In this document: one piece after another, positions 11,860 through 64,000 of the stretch
Position numbering within the stretch: position 1 is the first letter of the stretch
Layout: every line of letters starts with the position of its first letter
NCBI GenBank assembly: GCA_014706295.1
Contig: JACSVZ010000039.1
Span: forward strand, 62,001 to 126,000
DNA length: 64,000 nt
Direction of reading: 5' to 3'
Source: Lycocorax pyrrhopterus obiensis
Lineage: Eukaryota; Chordata; Aves; Passeriformes; Paradisaeidae
Program-made: the position numbers and the translations under genes
The notes under the pieces: generated by a model
The model's database searches: none
Told to the model about the DNA's origin: nothing
Seen by the model: the letters and a program-made list of their open reading frames with translations, nothing else

Positions 11860-12673
11860 ACAAAGTCTTTGACAAATTAGAGGGCTGGGCAATCACCCAA
11901 CTGTACGAAGTTTAACAAAAACAAGTGCTGGATCTGCACCTGGAATGGGCAACCCTGGATGTAAGGACAGACTGGAGAATGAGATGCTGGAAAGCAGTGC
12001 CACGTAAAGGGACCTGGGGGTCCTGGTCAATGGCAAGTTGGATACGAATCTGCAGGGCCCTGGCAACTGTCCTGGGGGGCATCAGGCACAGCACCGCCAG
12101 CCAGGCAAGGGAGGGGATTGTCCCACTCTGCTCTGCACTGGGGCAGCCTCACCTCGAGTGCTGGGGGCAGTTTTGGGTGCCACAATGTAAGAAAGACATT
12201 AAACTGTTAGAGAGTGTCCAAAGGAGGGCAACAAAGATGGTGAAGGTCCTTGAGGGGAAGCTGATTGAGGAGCAACTGAGGTCACTTGGTCTGTTCAGCC
12301 TGGAGAAGAGGAGACTGAGGGGAGACCTCGCTGCAATTACAACTTCCCCTTGAGGGGAAGAGGAGGGGCAGGCACTGATCTCTTCTCTCTGGTGACTGGT
12401 GACAGGAGCAAGGGAATAGCCTGAAGCTGTGTCAGGGAAGGTTTAGGTTGGATAATAGGATAAAGTTTTTCACCCAGAGGGTGGTTGAGCATTGGAATGG
12501 GCTCCTCAGGGACATGGTCACAGCACCAAGCCTGACAGAGTTCAAGAAATGTTTGGACAATACTCTTGGGCACAGGATCTGATATTAGAGGCTGACCTAT
12601 GCAGAGCCAGGAGCTGGATTTTGATGATCCTTGTGGGTCCCTTCCAAATCAAGATATTCTATGATTCTAAGAT
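11860..12673 (+). mobile_element. CR1 LINE, 3' end (about 0.8 kb)
   Basis: The sequence matches the 3' part of an avian CR1 element in order: GGGCAATCACCCAACTGTACG, AACAAGTGCTGGATCTGCACC, the GGGGGTCCTGGTCAATGGCAAG block, AGAGTGTCCAAAGGAGGGC, CTGTTCAGCCTGGAGAAGAG, GGTTTAGGTTGGATAATAGG, and a terminal ATTCTATGATTCTA at 12657-12670. The reading frame is degraded (reverse transcriptase end only). It is 5'-truncated, as most CR1 copies are; the exact left edge is uncertain by tens of bases. Confidence 0.9.
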
Positions 12674-15600
12674 GTAGGGTCTCCTTTGTGACATCCCTCA
12701 AGCACCTTTAAATTGATTTGTTGGGAGCAACTGCAACCAGCACGTGACTGCCACAGACTGGAGGTAGTTATCAGGTCAGAACACTGTAGCAATAATTGAG
12801 ACATACTGTGAATCTCCCTGACAGATGTTAATTTGTTTACCTCCATGTAATATTGCATTGTTTTCTTTCATCTTCTCATCAGCTTGAGACTTTGTATTTT
12901 CAGGATTATTTTCCAGATCAACTCTTCCTTCAACTATCAGGCCTTAGTGTGGCCCTGAGAAGTTTTTATGATCATTTTAAGCATTTCAGCATTTTCTCAT
13001 TATTTAATGGACAGAATAAAGACTCAAATAATTTGGACACTGAGCAAAAATGAACTGAGCTGTCTTGGGGTTTGTTACAAACTGGCTAGGATTTATCTCT
13101 GCCTGTAGAACTTCCTAGCAAAGGACATTGTTGTGGAATGTATTCTGTGTTTTACGTATTATACCTTACTAAAAAGACATCTCAGTTTCAGAATTAAAGC
13201 ACGATGGCCATTGTAGTTTCGTTTGTCGCAAAGGCTGTGTCTATGCTAGCAAACAAAAAGGTGCCAGGGCACAGAGCTGCAGACTTGAAGCCCACAGCTT
13301 ACACTGTTGAATTTTTTACAGCAGAGTCCCTGCACTAGGTCCAGGACAAGCAGCATTCTCCCAAGCAACCCTTTGCATGGCTCAGTGGGTAGCACAGGCC
13401 CAGATAACAATGCAGATGCCACTGTCCTGTTTTGGTGGTTGAAAGAGCCCAGTAATATGGATATGGCCACTGGCATGAGCAACTGGCCAGAAACTGGGCA
13501 GTAGTCTCTTCAGATTACTGCTATGGGTAAAATTCCAAACTGAGGAATACAGCAGCAAGAACGCCTTACCTTCTGTGTACTGGAATTTGAAATTTTGTTG
13601 TCTGCAAATATGCCTTGATCTGTCCTCTTACAGAGTCCTATGCTATTAGAATTATCCGTTGGTGAATGAACTGAAAGGCATACACACCACTCTCCTGGGG
13701 GAGGAGACAGATGTAAGGATACTGGCTGCTGAAAAAATTTCAAATGAAAAATGAGGGTTGGGAGTATATGGGAACAACACAATTCAGAGGTACATTTAAT
13801 GTGGTGAAATCTGGGATGCACCAAGACTGGCATGTTGTTAAAACTGCCAGCAACTGCTATGCAGGGTCTGAGGAAAGCACTTTCAAACATATATACAAAA
13901 AAATTGATACATGGACAAAATAGACTTGGCTTTATTATAACTATGCTAAAAATAAATACCTATGTATTTCTTCAGCTGCTCAATCTAGTCTTCTTGAGAT
14001 GTTTCTTTACATCAGCTGATTGACTTTTAGTGTTATTTGGTGCTTTATTTATAAGGGCCTGCCAAGAGGCAATTAGTGGTAGTCAAACTTGACGCTGAAA
14101 GATCAAGTTCAATTCCTTTTTTATTCAATCTTGGAAGTTAGATTTTTAAAAAAAATTCTCACGTGCAGAAATTAGCACTATGTTAGTGCTCCAGAGCTTA
14201 TTGTAAGAACGCCCATCAGTGATGAGGTGAGAATGTGTATGGCGCTAACAATAAAATAATCTATCCATTATTTTACCATTCAAAATATAGATACTTAATT
14301 CTCCAATAGTAAAAGTTTCTGAGTCTCTAAAAAACTTCTTAGTTTGCCCAACACTGCCTGTTCCAGCTAGCTCATGATCCACAAATCTTCTGCTTGTCTT
14401 GCCTGTGCACCCTATTCATGGATCATTTTCTGAGCATGTTTACCAAACTAGGTCCTAACCAAAGAGGGGGTTGTGCAGCTTTAATTTACTCTGGTGTGCA
14501 GGAGGATCCCACTTCAGTTCAAATTCTTCCAGGGAAGAGAAATCAGTATTTTGTACCTCAGAATAGACTGAGCTAGCCACCTGGGAAAATATCCTCAAGA
14601 GAGGGTTCTTCTTAATCTCTATTAAAAAAGCTGCTCCACTCTGCATGAGGAAACTACACATTAGTCCATCTACAGTGATCACAATATTTTAATCTTGTGG
14701 TTGGGCCTCACCTGGGAAAAGGGAGTCACATGTGCCAGTCTTCATCTTACACTAGTATTAGGTTAAAAACAAGGAAGCAAACAAAAAAATGTAACCAGCA
14801 TCACGTATATGCAGGGATCGTTTGCGGTTTGATCACACTTCTTGTCTCTGGTACTCTACAACCTGTAAAATCAAGAGCTTGGTTCAATTATTTTAAATCA
14901 GCAGTTATCTTACACAATTTGTATCTCAATTAGTACACCACGCCTATGTGGCTCACCACAGCCGGGCAAACTGAAAGTACAAAATAATCCTTTCAAGGCA
15001 CCAAGTAGATGCTATACAAGAATACAAAATATTGAGAAATCTGGATCAGCAGACCAGTATTTTCGCAGAAGACTGAACAATAAATGGAGATCGGAATCTC
15101 AGTGATGTGTATTTCATGGATGACTGACAAATCACATATGCTACACAAAGTAGGCACTGTCAGCCAAATGGCTCAATGCTAACAGCCCTGAATCTTTACT
15201 GTAAGTGCAAATATTGGTACTACTCACTCTACATCGTTGCTATATTGGGGAAAGCAGATATTTCAACTGCATAGAAATAAAAATACTTGGTAGGTCTAAA
15301 CTAAAACAACATGAGAAGGAAACACTTGGGAAAACCTAAGGATTGTCTTTAGGCTGGCAACAGAGTGAGGCTGTGTTGGATCAGACTAACGGTCTTTATA
15401 ATTACGTGTCTGTACTATCACTGGCTGTTCTTACCCATAGAAGTATCAGTTCTTCTGAAGACTGCCAATTGAGAGTTCTGAGGTGAAAGTAAAGCCAGAA
15501 TGGCTATATTTTGTTATGAGGAAAACCACTGTTTTTAATTTGAAATCTTTCAAGTGTTTCAATTCTTGAGCTATGCCCTGGAGTTTATAGAGGATTTTGC

Positions 15601-18060
15601 TTTATCTTCGGTGAAACTGAGAAATTTTGTATGCACTGATTAAATATTATTTCCTCTACGTATTTTATTCCTTTTCTTTGGTCTTTAATCCTATTCCTAG
15701 AGTATTTTTCCTTGATCCTAATTTCCTCCTGAACTCTAATTTTTTTGAGATAAGATGAAAAATGTAATGCAGTATTACAGCAGAAGATGTGTTATTGTTT
15801 TGTTTTGTTTCACTGGCTTCATATTAGAGTTCTAGAAAAAAAATTACCGTATTCTCAATGTTGAATATGTAATAAATAGAATGGTCTTTTAAAAAGATTT
15901 ACTACTGGCTATCAAATAGAAGGTGTTTTTCCCCGCTTATATTGGTTTGGAGCCCGTAAGGAGAATGAATGACTTATAAAATTTCTTCAATAGATTATTT
16001 TGAAGGTAACATCATGAAATTTTACCTACATTGTTCTGCTCATCTCTTCTCTGGGTAGATTTTGCTGATATTTCTTAGGGCCTCCTCTACTTTTATCTAA
16101 ATTGCATATTAGCAAGTTTATCAGACTATATGTCTGATAACAATACGACAGAATCCCTTAAGTTATTACATAGATGTAAATCTTTAACAGTCTATTGTAT
16201 TAACTCAGGGAAATTCCAAGTCTATACCAAAGCTACTGATAGCCAGCACCATTTTGAAAAATTAGGCAAATAACCTCTCATCTGTATTTTAAAAAGTTGC
16301 ATTTCTAACCGGCTACTACAGTAAATGAAAAAATCAAATCCAAACCCCTAACTGGAAATACCCTCAAACTTGGTTAAACAGAAATTTAAATTTTCATTTA
16401 GAGAAATAGAACGACAAACAGTAGCTGAAAAACACTATTAAATTGTGTCTTAATAAACTTTATTATTTACCAATTTAAATAAAATCTGTCACTTAGGACT
16501 TCAAGTAAGTCTCCTTAGACTCAGAATGCTAATATGAAACCATTGAAACAAATGAACGATACACCTTATTTTGAGAATCTTCTGCTCAACAAAAATTGCC
16601 TTAGCATATTGGAATACCTTACTACAAAGTGAAGTAACAGCAAACATTTTCAAATTTTTTGTAGAAGTAATAATCTAAGCAAATAATTGTCAATATACAA
16701 AGCAACATATTTGTTCATTCATATTTTCATTATGGAGTAGTTCTCCTCTAAAATATACCCTGTGTATTAATTTTTTGAAAGCTCCCCTTAAAAAAACTTC
16801 TACATAATCCTTAGAATACCCAGAAAACTTTGGAGACATCAAATAGATGTGAAAATAGACATGGCAAGTATCCAAGAGTTTCTGTGAAGAAAAGCCCAAT
16901 AGCAAACAATTAAGTGCAGCAGTTTAATAATTTTCTCAATATCCTCTAGATAACTAGGGAAAGTATTCAGCATAAAAAGTTGTACTGTCAAGCTGATGCA
17001 GGAAATTTAATTGAAAGTCTTTTACAAAATACAGTAGCACAAATAAAATTGCTTTAAAACAAAACAAACCCAAAAAAAAAAATCCCCAACATGCACCAGT
17101 AGAATTCCTCTATGCAGCAGGAAAACATAGGCCTTATTCTTAGTTTCTCTTTGTAAGGGAAGGTTTTGTACTCAAACATATAACAGTGAAACTGAAAGAA
17201 TGTCATGGCTGGTGCAATTCATATTTATTTGGGTAACAGCATATCAAAGAGGTTTTTAGGTTCGTTGAATGAACTCCACCAAGGCTCATTTACTGCTCAA
17301 AATATAAATGACATATAGATCTACTTTCAAAAGCCTGATAGTAGATTTGCAGCTAATTATTTGTCTTTAGACGAAAATTAATGTTGGCTTCCTAAGTGTC
17401 TTGATTTTGCTTTACCCTTCCAGCTACACAGGAGGAGAACAGATAGAAAACGTTTGTCAGAGGCTAACCTATTTGTGTGCTTTTTTTTAAATGTTAATTT
17501 GTCTGTGCTGATGGTGGTTTGGTTAATACAGATGCCTAATTCTATGCTACTCTTCACCATTGGTGAGAAGCAAGGAGGAGTAACAGGAAATATTTTCAAA
17601 AATAGTGGAGTGGGAAGACATGCACATTCTGTGGTAAAGGGCACACTGAAATGGGAAATAAAGTAAAAAATAGAAGCATACAGTTCACTAATTAATATCT
17701 GATAAGGACAGAATACAAAGCAGCTAAGCACTCTGTTAGAAACTTCATAGTAGAAAGTCCAGGTAGGTTACCGATGCAGGGTGCAGAAAAGATGTGAATG
17801 TATTCTTGGCATGAAGCATGAACAGGTGAGTATTTAAATGAATTTTGATGTGAATCTTCTTAGTTAACTCCAAGTTATTGTTTGAAACTACAGAAAGAAT
17901 TTGCTCATAGTAGTATTGTATTTTAGCATGTGTGGTTCTTTCTGGATGAAGTTAATATAAATAATAATAAAAAAAGTTGCTGGCCTCACAAGCACTCATC
18001 ACACAGTTCTGGCCCTTGTAAAGTTTATGGTTGGTTTCAAGAGTAAGAAACAACAAGCAA
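12674..18060. other. Intergenic DNA, AT-rich, no gene recognised
   Basis: Only short open frames are present. A 9-bp inverted repeat, TTATCAGAC/GTCTGATAA, sits at 16118-16140. I cannot assign any transcription unit. Confidence 0.5.
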
Positions 18061-18089
18061 CTAGTAGTGATAATTCTCATTTGAGGTAG

Positions 18090-18490
18090 AAAAAAACCCA
18101 CCAAAAAACCCCTGTTCAAGTAACCAACCAACCATCCAAAACCGAGGAAAGCTTAGTCACTGCTTTATGTTGCTCTCAGCCACCCCCTGCCAATATCATG
18201 CTTCAAATATTTAGCTACATTGTTCAGCTTGACAATTTACAAACCCTAAATACATTTCTTTGTCTCTAAAGAAAAGGAGAAGAGCAAATTTCAGAAGAAA
18301 CAGAAAGGCTTTTCACGTCAAGAACTGCCACTACTAGGATCCAAGTAATGTACTTTCTGGGCACAAGATATAAAATTATACTGACACAAAAAAGCACTGG
18401 GTAAAATATATCAGTAAAAAAAACAAACAAAAAAACCCCAACCCCAAACCCCCTAACGAACCAACCCCAAAAGTGCAGAAAGAAACCAGA
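18090..18490. repeat. A/C-rich low-complexity tracts
   Basis: Two patches made almost only of A and C (about 18090-18145 and 18418-18475, with runs such as CCAACCAACC and AACCCCAACCCC) flank ordinary sequence. The opposite strand reads as G/T-rich sequence like that at 20985-21058. Confidence 0.7.
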
Positions 18491-20984
18491 AAAATCAAGA
18501 AGAAACCAAAGATGCTACATTCTTATCTGTCAAAAGTAACCAGTAATTCAGTAATATATCTGTATTTGGATACTTATACAGCTTATAGCACTTTTTAGGG
18601 GGGAAGAGGAGGATGAAAGAAAAAAAAAAAAGGCCAAGTTAAGGTAAAAAGAGACATCCGAAACCAGCAACTCTTGGGATCAGTCCATAGCTTAGTATAG
18701 CTAATATGTAAAATCTACAGCAACAGGAAAATCTAGGAAACTTTATTCTTCCATTTTTTTTGTAAAATTAATTTAGCAATTGTGTGCAAATATTAACATT
18801 TGAAAGTCACAAAATAAAATAATTCCATTACTTTTTTTTTTTTAATGAAGACCTTTCACAGTAATTTCTCCTGAAAACATTGAACCTTACTGACAAAGCA
18901 GGACTGATGTATTTTAGTTTAGAATAATGTAAGGTGACAAAATCACATGAAAGAAAAGGGATTATGTGAAACCAAAACAATACAGATAGTAAAAGTTCAG
19001 AGATTATATTTTTCTCCACTTGTGTACATTACAAAAAAAAAAATCTTCAATTTAACTACAAGAGTAAAAAAACCTTTTAAAATATCTCTGAAAAATGAAT
19101 GGAATATTTGTTAGCATTGTAGGAATTCTTAGTACTCATTCTAACATGCATAATCAAACAATAATAATTAGGCATTTTCTCTTGTGTGTGACTTTCATGT
19201 TATACCACACATAAACAAAAAAGTCCCATCAGATTTCATCTGTAAAAAGAAAGTGGAATGTATGTTTGTAAAAGCTGTTTATTAAATATTTACTTGTAGT
19301 ACTGCAGTGCTCAAGCCTGGTACTATGATTTCATTTTGCTTGGTGAGCTACAAAAATTAAATAAAATACACAATCCTTATTTTATTGTCAAAACACCAAG
19401 AACTTTTTGATTCTGTGGGCTGTATTTTAAACTGCAACAGGAAAAGTTATGAGTTGCCAAAAGAACAAGGAGGGTCAATATATCCATGAGAGTTTTTCCT
19501 CTACTTTCAGACTCCTTACTGTTAAATTTTCTCTATTGCTTGGTTTACAGTTTCAGTGATGTCATACGTAAGGATATTTTCTTTTATGTAAACATCAAGG
19601 GAAATTAAAACGTTAATCACATTATTCATATAGCCCTTTGTTGTGAGAATCACCTATAAGAGATATTACAATACATATTTTACATTGCTAAGAAAAGATT
19701 CAAGTCACTTTATTTTTAAAATCTTTATTAGACATTAAATATTATATCATTGCCATTTCAATTATTTGAAGTGTGGATTTAAAATGAAGCTGAAACAGAG
19801 TGGTTATTGTTACAAATCTGGGGAAAGGGAGATACACGTACATTTTTAAATATATAATGATCATAGCCACAGATAAAGGGATCAAATCTAGTACATACAG
19901 TCTTGCTTTTTTTTTTTTAAAGAATCCTACAAAATTCAGTTACCCTAATGATAACAAATTCTAGATTAAGATTTTAATGATTTTTAGGATATGTGATAAT
20001 TGTATGTAAAAAATGCACAGCATCTAGACATCCACTATATAAATTTAATTTTTATAATAAGACAACAGAAATACATTACGTTTTAGCCTCCTTTCTCTAA
20101 TCTTTCAGGGTAACGTTTCTTCAATAAACCAGAAGGGTGATTGCAGCAAAGCTTTCTCACTGTGTCAAGCACAAAGCTCGAGCTCCTAAACTGAGCTTGC
20201 AGGCCTCGGAAACACGTATAAAAATGCTCAACTCATCTTACCCTCAGCTGCACAGAAATGTAGTTCAAATTTAATTTTGTTGAAAGTTGGATAGCTGAGA
20301 ATTTCAGGGGGTTTTATGTACATAAAAAAAATAGTTCTTTGTCTAGTTTCTATATAATTTCAAATGTACTTTAGTCTTTGTTTCACAAGTTACATCAGTT
20401 AATAACTGAGGCTAAAGGAATATTAAAAAATGACAGCTTCCCCTGTTTACATTGATCCCTGCTAAATTCATTCTTATTGTCCACAAACACATTCATTCTT
20501 GCAAGGCCCCAACGCGACCTGAAAAAGCACAGACACATTGGAAAACATAGACACAACCAATTATGCTCCTTTAAATCCCTCATCAGATATGGATTTTTTT
20601 TTAAAGCTAATTATCAGCAGACATCTGCTTTGTTTTTATTTTCATTTTGACTGTAAGCAGCAAAGAAACAGTTACAGCACAAATCAGAACGTTTTATTCG
20701 GTATCCTCAAGCTAGCGAACATTAAATAAAGAAATGATCTAACCGCTAACCAGGCTCCGTACAATGTTGCAGCCTTTCAGGAACCTTCGGTAGGTTATCG
20801 ATCCGCTAGTGAATTACCTCCAGTTCAGCCATAGGTTGCAGGCATCACCATCCATCGCTCGTCCTCGCGTTGACAACACTCCTCCTCTTGCCCATCGCTC
20901 CTGGAAGGCAGAAGATTCGTCAGTCCCGCATGTCTGATCTGGTTGGAGGCAGGAGCAATGAATAAAATCGTTATCAGCTGTCGG
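18491..20984. other. Intergenic DNA upstream of PHIP CpG island
   Basis: Very AT-rich sequence up to about 20.7 kb, after which GC content rises toward the island. No gene recognised. Confidence 0.5.
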
Positions 20985-21058
20985 GGTTTGTTTGGTTGTT
21001 TGTTTGGGGTTTTTTTTTTTTTTTTTGTTTCGGTTGGTTGGTTTTTTTTTTTTTTAAG
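20985..21058. repeat. T/G low-complexity tract at CpG island border
   Basis: Runs of about 14 to 20 T are separated by GTTTCGGTTGGTTGG-like sequence, with GTTTGTTTGG repeats on the left. The tract marks a sharp change from AT-rich intergenic DNA to the GC-rich promoter region. Confidence 0.8.
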
Positions 21059-21914
21059 GGAAGTTCTCAAAGCGAGCACCCTGCGCTCCCTTCACCCCGG
21101 CTACGCCCGGCCGAACTGCCTGGTAGCCCCGCCGAACAACGGAGAAAGGCGCCTTTCTGGCTGTTTGGGGCTTGCTGGGATTTCCCCCCGCTCCAGACCC
21201 ACGGCAGGAACCAGGGCACGATGTTGCAAGAATAAGAACCAACAACGCGTGACACTGTGACACTTACGCGCAGATGCCAAAGCCCCTGGCAGCGCCCCGG
21301 CGTCCGTGGCTGGCTCTGAGGGAGCGGGCTGGGCTACGGGGGAGCCGCGGCAAGCAGGGGGTGTGGAAACGCCGGGCCTCCCCAGCGGGGCCGTGCTCCC
21401 CGGGGGCATTTTGGCTTCGCTCGCTTCCCATTCTTGCGACGCTGGAACTCGGGAACTTCCAGCGCCGCCGCCGCCGCCGCGAGTCGCCGCTGCCCCGCGG
21501 ACGCCGCAGCCCCTCCTCCTCCCCGTGCGTCGTATCCCTCCGCGCTCCGGCACCGCGAAGAGAAAGCGCCTTTCAGCCGCCCGCCCGCCGCCTTCCCGCC
21601 CACCCCGCCGACATCTTCTGCCACAGCCCGCCCGCCTTCCCGCTAATAAACGCGTAGCGCTCGCCCCTCTCTCCCCTCCAGCGCCGGGCAGCGCCGGGGG
21701 CCGCCGCGGCAGCGGGGCGGCAGCCGGGGGCAGGAGAGCCCGACTCCCCCCTTCCTTCCCCGCCTGGCCGCCCCCGCCGGGCAGCGCCAGGGACGAGGGG
21801 GGGCGTGGGGGGAAGGGGCGGCGCGCGGGGCCGTGGGGGCTGAGGAGGGGGCGCGGAGGAGGAGGGGACTCTTTCTCCGGGCGGAGGGATCGCGCCCGCT
21901 CGCGGTGGCTGGCT

Positions 21915-21953
21915 GGCGGCGGCGGCGGCGGCGGCGGCGTTGGCGGCGGGCGG
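21915..21953 (+). repeat. PHIP: GGC triplet repeat in probable PHIP 5' UTR
   Basis: Eight uninterrupted GGC units (21915-21938) are followed by an imperfect continuation (TTGGCGGCGGGCGGC). It lies about 210-250 bases before the PHIP start codon. A shorter CCG run sits at about 21463-21480. Confidence 0.85.
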
Positions 21954-22006
21954 CTGCGAGTTGTTGTTTCCTCTTCCTCCTCCTGCTGCTGCTGCCCGTG
22001 GGTTGA

Positions 22007-22045
22007 ATGGTGGAGCCGAGACTCTCCCCGGTGAACGAGCAGTGA
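22007..22045 (+). promoter_or_regulatory. PHIP: Possible upstream ORF in PHIP leader
   Basis: ATG at 22007 opens a 12-codon frame ([12 protein letters not shown], then TGA) that closes 117 bases before the PHIP ATG. The start context has G at +4 but T at -3, so it is only moderate. It matters only if transcription starts upstream of it, which the sequence alone does not show. Confidence 0.35.
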
Positions 22046-22162
22046 CAGCGACCGGGCGGGCGCATTTCGCTGGGACCCGACGCTGCCGCGGGAGCGCGGC
22101 CCGGGCAACCCCCCTTCTCCCCCTTTCCCCCCCCCCCTCCCCTCCCCGGTTTTCTCCTCGCC

Positions 22163-64000
<41,838 letters not shown>

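Noticed and set aside
11925..12353. 142-codon plus-strand open frame
   Set aside because: It lies inside a CR1 element and is a degraded fragment of repeat sequence, not a host gene.
16118..16140. 9-bp inverted repeat TTATCAGAC/GTCTGATAA with a 5-base loop
   Set aside because: Short and AT-rich, with no neighbouring gene or repeat boundary to give it meaning.

Overview
The window is vertebrate nuclear DNA, almost certainly from a bird. Coding sequence is split into short exons with GT-AG introns. The interspersed repeats I recognise are avian: several CR1 LINE 3' ends, some with the typical ATTCTGTGATTCTG-like tail, and LTRs of an avian ERVL-like type. I cannot name the species. The LTR type makes a neoavian bird more likely than a fowl, but that is an impression from memory of such repeats.

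Two real protein-coding genes are present, both on the + strand and head to tail. Positions 860-4581 hold the last four coding exons of HMGN3, a nucleosome-binding HMGN protein, followed by its 3' UTR and a poly(A) signal near 5007. Its first exons lie left of the window. From about 5.03 to 21.07 kb is intergenic DNA with one complete solo LTR (7143-7642, 5-bp target duplication), one long CR1 copy (about 11.86-12.67 kb), AT-rich sequence and A/C-rich low-complexity tracts.

A strong CpG island (about 21.07-23.40 kb, interrupted by an A/T-rich patch at 22.91-22.99 kb) holds the promoter and first four coding exons of PHIP (pleckstrin homology domain-interacting protein, DCAF14/BRWD2), a WD40/bromodomain chromatin reader. 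Fifteen coding exons could be joined from 22163 to 61513. They give 510 intact codons with consistent splice phases: the LisH-like N-terminus and most of the WD40 propeller. The gene runs off the right edge, and no next exon is visible between 61514 and 64000. Introns 4 (10.0 kb), 6 (10.6 kb), 7 (5.0 kb) and 9 (6.1 kb) carry CR1 and LTR fragments.

The order HMGN3 then PHIP on one strand matches the human 6q14.1 arrangement. No operon, CRISPR array, tRNA or rRNA was seen, and I found no previously undescribed multi-gene system. The observations most worth testing are a conserved internal splice donor in HMGN3 that predicts the short HMGN3b-type isoform, and a possible second PHIP first exon in the downstream lobe of the CpG island that would splice in frame to exon 5.
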